DNA from: a filamentous cyanobacterium ESFC-1
GTDB lineage: Bacteria; Cyanobacteriota; Cyanobacteriia; Cyanobacteriales; Spirulinaceae
Assembly (NCBI GenBank): GCA_000380225.1
Contig: KB904821.1
Span: 393,633-457,632 of the forward strand
DNA length: 64,000 nucleotides
Reading direction: 5' to 3'
This document shows positions 39,801 to 49,551 of the stretch, piece by piece. The stretch's first letter is position 1; each line of letters begins with the position of its first letter. The notes under the pieces are model-generated. The model did no database searches and was not told the DNA's origin. It saw only the letters and a list, made by a program, of their open reading frames with translations. The translations under genes and the position numbers were made by a program.

Positions 39801-41745
39801 TCTTAACCAGGGGGGATATTTGGGCGATCGCTTGCAGTAGAGGATCGTAATTAAAATTCTCGATTTGTTCGCGCAAGTTAGCGGCTAATTCCGCTTGTTC
39901 TGGCGGTAAATCGTTAATCAAGGCTAAAATTATTTCTGTATCTAAAGACAAAATTGCTTGCTGAAAATGTTGGAGCCAATCGGGAGAGAGGGTAGCCAAA
40001 GCTTCTGAGAAGGAGTCAGAGGTTAGACTTAACCCTTCTGGGGATGGGGAATTATGGCGATCGACACGATCATAGAGATATTCGACTTGTAAGTGCTGTT
40101 TAATCTTAGCCAAAATTTCAGTATCAACAAAGGGTTTACTCATAAAATCATCACAGCCTGCGGCCCGCGCTAAAGGTTCTTGATCGGCTAAAACACTGGC
40201 AGTTAGAGCAATGATTTTGGTGGGATTGGGTTTTTCTTCTAAAGCTAAATATTGGGCTTCTTGCTGTCGAATTTGACGAGTGACTTCATAACCGTCGATC
40301 CCCGGCATTTTTAAGTCCATCCAAATCAAATGGGGTCGGAAACTTTGCCATTGGGCGATCGCCTCGGCTCCATTTGGGGCGGTTTTCACCTGAAATCCTA
40401 GGGGTGATAATATTTGTTTGAGCAGTTGTCGGTTGAGAACGCGGTCGTCAACCACGAGAATGCGATATTGAGGTTGAGTGGGCGCTAAACCCCGAATCGC
40501 AATCCCAGCGTCGCAAAAAGCGTTTTGAGGCTCTGGGGCTTGGTTTCGAGCTTCTTGGATTGGTAATTCAAACTGAAAGGTCGTGCCTTGACCGAGTTCA
40601 GAAGCAACCTGAATCTCTCCCCCAAGCAAATAAATATACCTGCGGCTAATAGCTAATCCTAATCCCGTTCCTTCGGCAGCGCGAAACCCTGATGTCGTTT
40701 GGCTGAAGGGTTGAAAAAGCAGGGAAAGTTCATGGGGAGCAATGCCGACTCCTGTATCCTCCACCACAAAACCCAAGCAATTTGAAGCTTGAGAGGATTT
40801 ATTTTGGTTTTTAACCCAGTTAACCGCGAGGTTGATACTTCCTTTTTCCGTGAACTTAATGGCATTACCGATCAAGTTAATTAAAATTTGCCGTAAACGG
40901 AGGCGATCGCTGACAAAACAACGGGGAACATCCCGGTCGATTTCAAAGTGCAGGATTAAACCTTTATCTGAGGCTCTGAGGCTCAACATATTGCGAATTT
41001 CTGACAACAATTCTAGCAAATCAATGGTTTCCCAATGAAGTTGAACTCGTCCGGCTTCGATTTTGGACAAATCCAAAATATCGTTAATTAAATCTAATAA
41101 ATGTCGGCCACTGCGATAAACAATATTAACATTTTCTTGCTGAACTGAAGTCAAATTTGTACCGCGTCTTAAAAGCTGTGTAAATCCTAAAATTGCGTTC
41201 AAGGGCGATCGCAACTCATGGCTCATATTCGCTAAAAAGGTACTTTTAGCTTGGTTAGCGGTTTCTGCGGCTTGTTTGGCTTGGACTAGGGCTTGCTCGG
41301 TTTGATGACGTTGAGCAATTTCTGCTTGTAGTTCTTGGTTTTGCTGTTGTAATTGACGACGCAGAGCAATTTGGGTGAGTTGGCTGTTAATTCGGGCCAA
41401 AACTTCTTCCGGTTGAAACGGTTTGGTAATGTAGTCTGCGGCTCCGGTATTAAAAGCTTCTACCAGACTTTGGGGGTCACGATTAGCCGTTAAAAAAATA
41501 ACGGGAATATTTTGCCATCGCTCGTCTGACTTTAAGATTTTACAAACCTCTAAACCACTCATTTCAGGCATCATTAAATCTAGCAAAATTAAATCTGGCG
41601 GCGAAATTTTAATCTGCTCTAAAGCTTGCTTTCCAGAAACAGCAAAGGTTGTATCATAGCCTTGATTTTCTAACAAGTTACCGATCACTTGTAAATTTTG
41701 CTTTAAGTCATCAACAACCAGAATGAGAGAGTCGAAAAGTTCCAT
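39790..41745 (-). CDS. Hybrid histidine kinase, REC-HisKA-HATPase-REC
   Basis: 651 residues. N-terminal receiver (about 10-125; LILVVDDLKQNLQVIG), short coiled coil, HisKA with His in FLANMSHELRSPLNAIL near 175, HATPase (N box NLIGNAIKFTE, DTGVGI, GTGLGLAISR; about 270-395), then a second receiver (about 428-548; phospho-Asp in LIWMDLKMPGIDGYE). The ~85-residue tail is helical. No membrane segment, so it senses through its receiver or partners. It overlaps the downstream REC-cyclase gene and is 93 bp from the phytochrome gene. Confidence 0.9.
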   Translation of the reverse strand: MELFDSLILVVDDLKQNLQVIGNLLENQGYDTTFAVSGKQALEQIKISPPDLILLDLMMPEMSGLEVCKILKSDERWQNIPVIFLTANRDPQSLVEAFNTGAADYITKPFQPEEVLARINSQLTQIALRRQLQQQNQELQAEIAQRHQTEQALVQAKQAAETANQAKSTFLANMSHELRSPLNAILGFTQLLRRGTNLTSVQQENVNIVYRSGRHLLDLINDILDLSKIEAGRVQLHWETIDLLELLSEIRNMLSLRASDKGLILHFEIDRDVPRCFVSDRLRLRQILINLIGNAIKFTEKGSINLAVNWVKNQNKSSQASNCLGFVVEDTGVGIAPHELSLLFQPFSQTTSGFRAAEGTGLGLAISRRYIYLLGGEIQVASELGQGTTFQFELPIQEARNQAPEPQNAFCDAGIAIRGLAPTQPQYRILVVDDRVLNRQLLKQILSPLGFQVKTAPNGAEAIAQWQSFRPHLIWMDLKMPGIDGYEVTRQIRQQEAQYLALEEKPNPTKIIALTASVLADQEPLARAAGCDDFMSKPFVDTEILAKIKQHLQVEYLYDRVDRHNSPSPEGLSLTSDSFSEALATLSPDWLQHFQQAILSLDTEIILALINDLPPEQAELAANLREQIENFNYDPLLQAIAQISPLVKIDG

Positions 41746-41837
41746 TGCCCGCCACTATATCCCGAAGTAAAATGAGTATTTTTTAGTGTATCACCCTATC
41801 AGATGCGATCGCTGACTCCGCCATCGAGACAGTTGAG

Positions 41838-44800
41838 TTAGTCCTGGCTTTTTAGAGTTTGGCACAGTTGAGGAAACTCATCAACGGTTTCGGGGAGATG
41901 TTCCCAATCAAAAGCGATCAATTGATTGTTCAACCGTTGCACATATCTTTCTAAAGGGGTACAGGACGTATTTTCAAGCAAACTTTGTAAGCTATCAATA
42001 AAAGATTGAACTTTGCGCCGAGTTAGGGTTCGCTGCACTTGGGGCCAAAGGGTTTGTTGGATTGGGTCTAAAGCTGCAATCACTTCGGGATCGCAAGTAT
42101 CCACCGTCGCCGTCGGTTGCGCCGTGACGATCGCGGGGGGTGACTCGTTTGGGTAAGGCAGAAATTTTTGCAACACTAAAGCCAATTGAGCTTGAGAAAA
42201 GGGTTTGCGTAAAAAAGCATCGTGGTTGATTGGGGAGTTGAGACCCGCTTCTGGAGTCATAGAAGCAGTTAAAATAACAATGGGAATCGATTGCGTCTGG
42301 GGATTCTTTTTGAGTTGTAGACTGGCCGCTTCACCATCAAGACGGGGCATCAGCAAGTCCATTAAAATAATATCGGGACGATGGGCGATCGCCAAATCCA
42401 CCGCTTCGCAACCATCGCGAGCCAAAATTAACTGATGTTCGGTTTTGTCAAAATACCCCGCTACCACATCGAGATTAGACTGAACATCATCAACCACTAA
42501 AATTTTGGCGGGTGCAAACTGCCCTAACTTGGGGGTTGAGGAGGCGGGGGGCGGGGCTAATTCCTTTCGTTGCAGCACTTTGATCTCCGGGAAAATCAAG
42601 CTAAATTCGCTGCCTTGTTGCGGTTGCGATCGCAAAAAGACAAACCCCCCCAACATCTCAGTCAAACGGCGGGTAATCGCCAATCCTAACCCCGTCCCGC
42701 CATACTTGCGCGTACTTTGGCCTTCGCTTTGCACAAAAGCCTCAAAAATATGTTGGCGTTGCTCGCGACTCATGCCAATTCCGGTATCTTTAACGCTAAT
42801 TTTCAGCCAGAGTTGGCGATTGTCGTCGTAGGGTTGGGCGATCGCCGCGATCGTGACTTGACCTTGTTCGGTAAACTTTAAAGCATTACCCACCAAGTTT
42901 AATAAAATCTGCCGCAAGCGAATTTCATCAAACTCAATCCCCCAATCAAACCTAGAATCGATTTCTAGCTTTAAAGCTAAACCGTTACTTTGGGCTTTTT
43001 GGCGGAATATTTGCTCGATTTCTAACAAAATTTGGCTTACGGATATGGTTTCGTATTGTAACTCTATTTTTCCGGCTTCAATCTTCGATAAATCTAAAAT
43101 ATCGTCAATCAAGCGCATTAACGACTCACCACTGGTCGCGATCGCCTCTAGGTATTGCTTTTGATGAGACTCCACCACCACATCCTGCAACAAATCGCAA
43201 AACCCCAAAATCGCATTCATCGGCGTGCGAATCTCATGGCTCATATTCGCCAAAAACTCGCTTTTAAGGCGATTGGCCACATTAGCCTGTTTTGTCTTTT
43301 CTTCTAAACTCACCTGCGTAAAGGTTAACGCCGCTATCAGTAAGGTATTGCGGAGTTGAGACACCGCTTCAATCTCTGGATCGGTCCACGGTAGCGAGCG
43401 ATTTCTCACGGTTTCTTGCCAAGCTGCAAAAGACTTGCGGGGCGACAACCTCACCTCTCCTGCCGTCGTCACCGTAACGGGTTTTTCAGGATTGCCCCCC
43501 CAAGTCACCCGTTGCAACTCCTCTGGACGAAACCAAACCAACTGATACACCACTTGTTTGACCGCCACCGCGATTCCTAGCGCCCCGGCAGCACAATCTA
43601 GCCATTGGGCAGCTTCGGGATACACTTCTTTGAGACAATGGCTGTGAAATACGGTTTCAGGAGAATGCTGACGCAACCATGCTAAAAAACTCCTGAGTGC
43701 TGCTTCTGGGGGCGTTTGACCAATCAACACCAAGCGATCGCCCAAAACCAAGGCTAACCCCGACGCTGCGACACCATCTAATAAGTCTTCGTCTTTTTGC
43801 TGCAATATATATTGGATAAAGTCACTTTCACTGCTGAGATGTTGTTGGAGGTATTGTTGAATAATTGCTATTTTCCCTGGGGATTGGCTGAGGTGTCGTT
43901 GTTGTTGTTTAAACAACTCCACCGACAGAAACTGACCGAGAAATTCACAGGCTTTGCGAGTTTCACCATCAAGGCGTTTGGGTTGGTCGTGATGAGCGCA
44001 AATCAAGCCCCATAACTTGCCTTCATGGAGCAAAGAAATGGTTAAAGTGGCTCTGACCCCCATATTTTGTAAGTATTCAAGATGTAAAGGCGAAACGCTG
44101 CGTAAAATAGATTGACTCAAGTCTAAGGGAGCCTGGGTAACGGGGTTAAGGGTTGGAATAATCTCGCAGGGTTGATAGTGAATATCCGGAATGAGCCGCA
44201 GATAATTTTGACAATACAAGCGATGGGCTTGCCGGGGAATATCAGAAGCCGGATAGTGAAGATGAAGATAAGATTCCCAGTCATCCCGCTTGGCTTCGGC
44301 AATCACCACCCCAGAGCGATCTGGCTCAAAACGATAGATCATCACCCGATCGTAACCCGTAATCGCTCGTACTTTTTGGACGAGGCAATTGACAGCAGTG
44401 GTAAAATCGGGAGCCTGCTGAATCGCCGCGATCGCCTGTTTCACCAAGGGATAAAAACTCAAGGGATGACTCAAAGTTGCACTCAGGCAGGGTTCCAACT
44501 CCAACACCAACAAGTTCTCTGTACGGTACAAACGGGCTTCTACGGTTTGCTGAGAAGGCAGAATCCTCAAAGTTAGGGGGTTAAAGGCTTCGATGGGGTT
44601 TTCTTGGCTACAGTGGCGAATTAGTTGTACATCAGCAGGCGGAAAAAAAGCATCAAGCGTTTGACCCAGCAGAGTTTCGGCTTTTTGAGACCACCATCGT
44701 TCGCAGTTGCGGCTCACTTGCACAATGGTCAAATCCGGCGGTTGCAGAGCGAACAAAACGCCGTGGGGTTGGATACAGCCGGGAATATGGATCGGTTCGC

Positions 44801-44858
44801 GATCGCAGTTGGTGAGGTCGATGGGTTCGTTGGCGGGTAAAAGTTGAGAGTCTGACAT
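41838..44858 (-). CDS. Bacteriophytochrome hybrid histidine kinase (biliverdin type)
   Basis: 1006 residues. Photosensory PAS-GAF-PHY module (about 15-510), then HisKA (His near 539 in FLANMSHEIRTPMNAIL), HATPase (about 645-765; GTGLGLAITRRL) and receiver (about 785-905; phospho-Asp in IILMDLLMPRLDGE). Cys18 in LTNCDREPIHIPG is in the position that binds biliverdin in bacteriophytochromes. The GAF site of Cph1-type phytochromes has no Cys (SVSPLHLEYLQNMG). PASDIP and the PHY-tongue PRKSF are present. These point to a red/far-red photoreceptor. The C-terminal ~100 residues are unassigned and could be an Hpt-like region. It lies between the GGDEF gene (upstream) and a second hybrid kinase (downstream). 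Confidence 0.9.
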   Translation of the reverse strand: MSDSQLLPANEPIDLTNCDREPIHIPGCIQPHGVLFALQPPDLTIVQVSRNCERWWSQKAETLLGQTLDAFFPPADVQLIRHCSQENPIEAFNPLTLRILPSQQTVEARLYRTENLLVLELEPCLSATLSHPLSFYPLVKQAIAAIQQAPDFTTAVNCLVQKVRAITGYDRVMIYRFEPDRSGVVIAEAKRDDWESYLHLHYPASDIPRQAHRLYCQNYLRLIPDIHYQPCEIIPTLNPVTQAPLDLSQSILRSVSPLHLEYLQNMGVRATLTISLLHEGKLWGLICAHHDQPKRLDGETRKACEFLGQFLSVELFKQQQRHLSQSPGKIAIIQQYLQQHLSSESDFIQYILQQKDEDLLDGVAASGLALVLGDRLVLIGQTPPEAALRSFLAWLRQHSPETVFHSHCLKEVYPEAAQWLDCAAGALGIAVAVKQVVYQLVWFRPEELQRVTWGGNPEKPVTVTTAGEVRLSPRKSFAAWQETVRNRSLPWTDPEIEAVSQLRNTLLIAALTFTQVSLEEKTKQANVANRLKSEFLANMSHEIRTPMNAILGFCDLLQDVVVESHQKQYLEAIATSGESLMRLIDDILDLSKIEAGKIELQYETISVSQILLEIEQIFRQKAQSNGLALKLEIDSRFDWGIEFDEIRLRQILLNLVGNALKFTEQGQVTIAAIAQPYDDNRQLWLKISVKDTGIGMSREQRQHIFEAFVQSEGQSTRKYGGTGLGLAITRRLTEMLGGFVFLRSQPQQGSEFSLIFPEIKVLQRKELAPPPASSTPKLGQFAPAKILVVDDVQSNLDVVAGYFDKTEHQLILARDGCEAVDLAIAHRPDIILMDLLMPRLDGEAASLQLKKNPQTQSIPIVILTASMTPEAGLNSPINHDAFLRKPFSQAQLALVLQKFLPYPNESPPAIVTAQPTATVDTCDPEVIAALDPIQQTLWPQVQRTLTRRKVQSFIDSLQSLLENTSCTPLERYVQRLNNQLIAFDWEHLPETVDEFPQLCQTLKSQD

Positions 44859-44950
44859 AAAAAGAGTTGAAACTGTATAAAAATAAGATTTTATCTGGTT
44901 TAATATAACAAGATAAAGTTGTCAAGAGTTAGGATTTAAGACGACCTAAT

Positions 44951-45895
44951 CTAACCTTCGACAACCCGATTACGACCTTGGTTTTTCGCGGCGTATAAAG
45001 CATTATCCGAACGAGCCAGGATGTTTTTAAACTGGCCATCGCTCGGATGATAAGTAGTAACACCAATGCTGACCGTAATTTGAATCAGATCGGTTTCATG
45101 GGGAACAATAATTTGGGCGATCGCTTTGCGTAATCTTTCGGCGATTTCTAAGGCCGTATTGCGATTAGTTTCTGGTAAAAGTGCAATAAATTCTTCCCCC
45201 CCAAAGCGACCTAAATGATCGGTTTTACGAAGACTATCTAAACTTACTTTAACCAAAGCTTTTAAGACTTCATCTCCTACCAGATGTCCGTAAGTATCGT
45301 TAATTTTTTTAAAATAATCAATATCCAACATTAACACAGAAAACAACCGTTGGTAACGCTGGGATCGGGTAAACTCTCGTTGAGCGACTTCTTCAAAATA
45401 GCGACGATTCCAGACTTCCGTCAAAGGATCGAGATGAGCCAACTTTTCGAGAGCCGTAGTGAGACGAGCTTGCTCTTGTAAAGATTGATGGAGGCGATCG
45501 CGGGTATTTTTTAATTCTAAATGTAAGCCCACGCGAGCTAATAATTCGGGGGGATGAAAAGGCTTGGTAATATAATCCACCGCCCCCTGCTCAAATGCTT
45601 GTAATAAAGCCTCTTTTTCTGGGATTGCCGTTAAAAAAATAACGGGTAAATTCGACCATTTTGATTGAGATTTTACAATCTGACAAACTTCTAATCCGTT
45701 CATTCCCGGCATCATCAGATCGAGCAGAACTAAATCGGGTGAAATGTTTTCGAGGCGCTCTAAAGCTTGTGCGCCACTCGCGGCAAAAGTTGTATCATAA
45801 CCCGCTTCTTCTAAAACCGAACCAATAACACTTAAGTTATGGCTGATATCATCAACCACTAAAATAATAAAATTCTCAGGAGAGATAGAAATCAT
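44951..45895 (-). CDS. Receiver-GGDEF diguanylate cyclase
   Basis: 314 residues. Receiver (about 8-125; FIILVVDDISHNLSVIG, phospho-Asp in LVLLDLMMPGMNGLE) followed by a GGDEF domain (about 150-310). The active site reads RFGGEEF near 230, and an RxxD inhibitory site (RKTD) lies five residues before it, so product inhibition by c-di-GMP is expected. It is probably the first gene of the signalling cluster. The upstream region to 46261 has no gene. It makes c-di-GMP in the cytosol when phosphorylated. Confidence 0.91.
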   Translation of the reverse strand: MISISPENFIILVVDDISHNLSVIGSVLEEAGYDTTFAASGAQALERLENISPDLVLLDLMMPGMNGLEVCQIVKSQSKWSNLPVIFLTAIPEKEALLQAFEQGAVDYITKPFHPPELLARVGLHLELKNTRDRLHQSLQEQARLTTALEKLAHLDPLTEVWNRRYFEEVAQREFTRSQRYQRLFSVLMLDIDYFKKINDTYGHLVGDEVLKALVKVSLDSLRKTDHLGRFGGEEFIALLPETNRNTALEIAERLRKAIAQIIVPHETDLIQITVSIGVTTYHPSDGQFKNILARSDNALYAAKNQGRNRVVEG

Positions 45896-46261
45896 GAAAT
45901 TAGTAAAAAAGCCGAGTTAAAATTCAGCATCAATCAAGACTTGATTGAGAGAATTTCTGTGATTGTGTAACAAAAAAGGCCACAAACCTCAACTCCGTTA
46001 ACCTCAAAATTGATTGAACGATTGTATCTTCTTAATTGTATCGGTTCCCCTGCCCTCCCAGCTCCAAAAACCAGAAAATTTAGCCCTAATGCTCAACTGC
46101 TCATCCCCAACCCACAATTCAAGCAAATTGGCGATCGCGATACTCTAAAATAAAGTATAAAAGTTAGTCGAATTCTTGGCGCTCGACGCTGAGAACATCC
46201 CGACGCAGGATAAAGCCACGGGCAATTCAGCTTTTGCCTTACCTCATCGCGAGTCAAGCCA

Positions 46262-47200
46262 GTGTCAACGTTTAATCGTCTGCTACCCGCCTTAAACAAA
46301 ATCATTGTCGGTCAATCTCCGGTTGTCGAACAACTCGCGATCGCCCTCCTCAGTGGCGGCCATGTTATTATCGAAGGCGTACCGGGAACCGGAAAAACCC
46401 TATTAGTGAAAGTCTTAGCCCAACTGATTCAAGCCGACTTTCGCCGCATCCAACTCACACCTGATATTTTGCCGTCGGATATTGTTGGCACGAATATCTT
46501 TGACCTCAACAACCGCAGTTTTACCCTGCAAAAAGGCCCGGTTTTTACCGAAGTGCTGTTAGCCGACGAAATCAACCGCACTCCCCCCAAAACCCAAGCC
46601 GCCCTCCTCGAAGCCATGGCCGAAAATCAAGTCACCTTCGACGGCGAAACCCTGCCCCTCCCGGAACTCTTTTGGACAGTCGCCACCCAAAACCCCTTAG
46701 AATTTGAAGGCACTTATCCCCTCCCCGAAGCCCAACTCGACCGCTTTTTATTTAAAATTGTCGTGGATTACCCCCACCCTGCCGCCGAAAAGCAAATGCT
46801 GTTAAATGTGCAAAAGGGATGGTACGGTCAACATCTTGCTTCTCGTCACCTCAAACCCGTGACCACCGTGGCAGATATCCTCAGCATTCGTCAAGCCGTA
46901 CAGCGCCTTGCCATTGACGAAAAGATATTAGACTATATACTGGCATTGATACAGCGATCGCGCCAGCATCCCGACCTCAGCCTAGGGGCTTCACCGCGAG
47001 CGGCTGTGGCTTGGTTACGAGCCAGTCAAGCTCATGCCTGGCTGCTCAATCAAACCAGCGTCACCCCAGATAACGTCAAAACCATCGCCCTGCCTCTGTT
47101 GCGCCATCGCCTCATTCTCACCCCCGAAGCCCAACTCGACGGCATTCCCATCGAAGCGGCAATTTCAACCCTACTCAATCAAGTTCCTGTCCCCCGATGA
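46262..47200 (+). CDS. MoxR-type AAA+ ATPase
   Basis: 312 residues. Walker A GVPGTGKT near residue 40 and Walker B LLADEINR near 100, with the family features ALLEAMAENQVTFDGE and TQNPLEFEGTYPLPEAQLDRF (arginine and sensor regions). The start is GTG at 46262 (MSTFNRLLPALNKIIVGQ); no better start is visible. MoxR ATPases act as chaperones for VWA-type partners. The next gene, a DUF58 protein, overlaps by 4 bp (ATGA), the usual partner arrangement. Confidence 0.9.
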   Translation: MSTFNRLLPALNKIIVGQSPVVEQLAIALLSGGHVIIEGVPGTGKTLLVKVLAQLIQADFRRIQLTPDILPSDIVGTNIFDLNNRSFTLQKGPVFTEVLLADEINRTPPKTQAALLEAMAENQVTFDGETLPLPELFWTVATQNPLEFEGTYPLPEAQLDRFLFKIVVDYPHPAAEKQMLLNVQKGWYGQHLASRHLKPVTTVADILSIRQAVQRLAIDEKILDYILALIQRSRQHPDLSLGASPRAAVAWLRASQAHAWLLNQTSVTPDNVKTIALPLLRHRLILTPEAQLDGIPIEAAISTLLNQVPVPR

Positions 47201-48546
47201 TTCCCTTGATTCCGGCTCGACGCTTGTATGGCTTGCTGTTTTTGGGCATGGCGATCGCGCTGATTTTAAGTCTTTTTGCCACCGCCGCGATCGCCGTGAG
47301 CGTTTTGTTACTGTACGATTTGCTGGTATTCGCCCTCGCCATCCTAGACGGCATGAGACAGCGCCAAAATCGGATCGCCATCAGTCGCGCTCCCTTCGGC
47401 AAACTCTCCATTAACCGCGACAATCCCATCGTCCTGCATCTGCACAACCCCCACCCCCAAGCCGCCCAAATCCAACTCAAAGACAGCTATCCCCTCGAAT
47501 TTGCCGTGTCGAGCGATCGCTTCCAACTCGAAATCGCCCCCCAAAGCCAGCAAGACGCAATCTATACCCTCTGCCCCAACCAACGGGGGGAATTTACCTG
47601 GGGCAATATTTATGTGCGTCAGCGCAGTCCTTGGGGCTTGGTTTGGTACGATTGGCAAATTCAAGCCGAGCAAACCGCCGCCGTTTATCCCGACTTAATG
47701 AGCTTGCGATCGCTCTCCATTCAGTTAGCCATTCAAAACACAGGCAGTCTGCGCCAACTGCGCCGCATCGGTCAAGGAACCGAGTTCAGCGAACTCCGAC
47801 AATACGCCGTAGGGGACGATACCCGCTTGATCGACTGGAAAGCCACCGCCCGCCGTTTAAGCCCCTTAGTGCGCGTCCTAGAGCCAGAGAAAGAACAAAC
47901 CCTGCTGATTCTCCTCGATCGCGGTCGCCTCATGACCGCCCAAGTGCAAGGCATCAAACGCTTTGACTGGGGACTCAATGCCACCCTCTCCCTCGCCCTC
48001 GCTGGACTGAATCGGGGCGATCGCGTCGGCATTGCCGTTTTTGACAAAGACATACACACCCTCATTCCCCCCGCCCGCGGCCAGCATCAACTTTCCCGCC
48101 TCATCGAACAACTGACCCCCATCCAACCCGTCCTCCTCGAACCCGATTACTTTAGCACCGTTAGCCGCCTTGTCAGCCAACAGCAGCGCCGCGCCCTCGT
48201 TGTTCTGATCACCGATATTATCGACCCCACCGCCTCGTCTGAACTCTTAGCTGCCCTGACTCGCCTCACCCCCCGCTATCTCCCCTTTGCCGTCACCCTG
48301 CGCGATCCGCAAGTAGATGACCTCGCCCACCACGATTTCCGCCGCGATCGCACCCCCCACCAACCCCACGTTTTCGCCCACCACCTCTACAGTCGCGCCG
48401 TCGCCCTCGACCTCCTCGCCCAACGCGAAGTGGCTTTCGCCCAACTCAAACGCCAAGGAGTCCTCGTCCTGGATGCCCCCGCGAATCAAATCAGCGAGGC
48501 GTTGGTTAATCGTTATCTGCGTTTAAAGGCGCGGAGTTTGTTGTGA
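47197..48546 (+). CDS. DUF58 domain protein, MoxR partner
   Basis: 449 residues. Two hydrophobic segments near the N-terminus (about 10-55) anchor it in the membrane. DUF58 signature DTRLIDWKATARR is near 208, followed by a von Willebrand A-like region with LLILLDRGRLM near 240 and the MIDAS-like positions degenerate. The ATG overlaps the MoxR stop by 4 bp, so the two are translationally coupled. Function of the pair is unknown in cyanobacteria; related systems help assemble or activate membrane or periplasmic complexes. The region downstream is a mosaic of repeats. Confidence 0.88.
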   Translation: MIPLIPARRLYGLLFLGMAIALILSLFATAAIAVSVLLLYDLLVFALAILDGMRQRQNRIAISRAPFGKLSINRDNPIVLHLHNPHPQAAQIQLKDSYPLEFAVSSDRFQLEIAPQSQQDAIYTLCPNQRGEFTWGNIYVRQRSPWGLVWYDWQIQAEQTAAVYPDLMSLRSLSIQLAIQNTGSLRQLRRIGQGTEFSELRQYAVGDDTRLIDWKATARRLSPLVRVLEPEKEQTLLILLDRGRLMTAQVQGIKRFDWGLNATLSLALAGLNRGDRVGIAVFDKDIHTLIPPARGQHQLSRLIEQLTPIQPVLLEPDYFSTVSRLVSQQQRRALVVLITDIIDPTASSELLAALTRLTPRYLPFAVTLRDPQVDDLAHHDFRRDRTPHQPHVFAHHLYSRAVALDLLAQREVAFAQLKRQGVLVLDAPANQISEALVNRYLRLKARSLL

Positions 48547-49430
48547 GGACTAAGAACCACGAATTGCCCTCACCCCAAACCCCTCTCCCACGGGGAGATG
48601 GGCTTAATCGCGAGGGCGTAGGGTCGGTTAGGCGGCTAGAATCTAGGCTATAAGAGCAATCTAGCTATCCGCCGTAACCCACCGTTTAAGATACGTCGCA
48701 GCACTACTGGCGCGACACACCTTAAATTATGCGATAGTCACCATCGTTAAAATGCTTGTATTTTGGTGCGTTACGCTACTAAGAACCACGAATTGCCCTC
48801 ACCCCAAACCCCTCTCCCACGGGGAGATGGGCTTAATCGCGAGGGCGTAGTGCCGTGACACGCCTTAAATAGGGCTTTAGCGTAGGGTGGGTTAGGCGGC
48901 TAAAACTCATGCTATGACTGCAATCTAGTTATCCGCCGTAACCCACCGTTTAAGATGTGTCACGACAGTAGTGCCGTGACACGCCTTAATTTGTGCGATA
49001 GTTACAACCGCCAAAATATTAAATTTCGGTGCGTTACGCTGCGCGCTAACAGCACCCTACCTAAAGCCTTATTTTAGCTGTGTCACGACAGTAGTGGCTC
49101 GACACAGCTTAATTTGTGCGATAGTCACCATCGTTAAAATGCTTGTATTTTGGTGCGTTACGCTACGCTAACGACACCCTACCTATAGCCTCATTTTAGC
49201 TGTGTCACGACAGTAGTGGCGTGACACGCCTTAAATAGTGCTTTAGGAAAACCCGCGAAACTGGCTTCAGTTGGGAAACAGACCGAAAGTCTATCGCACA
49301 TTTTTAGCTGTGTCACGACAGTAGGGTGGGTTAGGCGGCTAGAATCTAGGCTATGACTGCAATCTAGTTATCCGCCGTAACCCACCATTTAAAGTGTGTC
49401 GCGCCACTACTATAGTCATGCCAATTAAGT
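48547..49430. repeat. Mosaic of nested palindromes and dispersed repeats
   Basis: About 880 bp without a gene. It contains two copies of a ~70-bp CTAAGAACCACGAATTGCCC/REP-like block (48550, 48780) and several GTGGGTTAGGCGG/CCGCCGTAACCCAC palindromes. Also present are GTGCCGTGACAC/GTGTCACGACA arms and two or more copies of GCGATAGTCACCATCGTT and GGTGCGTTACGCT. Modules recur in changed order, related to 17142-17383. Confidence 0.85.
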
Positions 49431-49461
49431 TCCATACATTGACGCTTACTGCTTGAGTCCG

Positions 49462-49520
49462 TGAAAGCGGACTTTGTTAGTGTTAGCCCCAGATTTTAAT
49501 CTGCGGGCGGGCTGTCGGTT
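49462..49520. repeat. Dispersed repeat with CCCCAGATT/AATCTGCGGG
   Basis: GGACTTTGTTA...AGCCCCAGATTTTAATC then TGCGGGCGG; the reverse-orientation copy lies at 62612-62665. Confidence 0.6.
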
Positions 49521-49551
49521 TGTATTTAAAATGACTATAAAACCGCGATCG

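Noticed and set aside
47034-48526. Many long frames on other frames across the MoxR/DUF58 genes
   Set aside because: High-GC shadows of two well-supported genes; none has a family motif.
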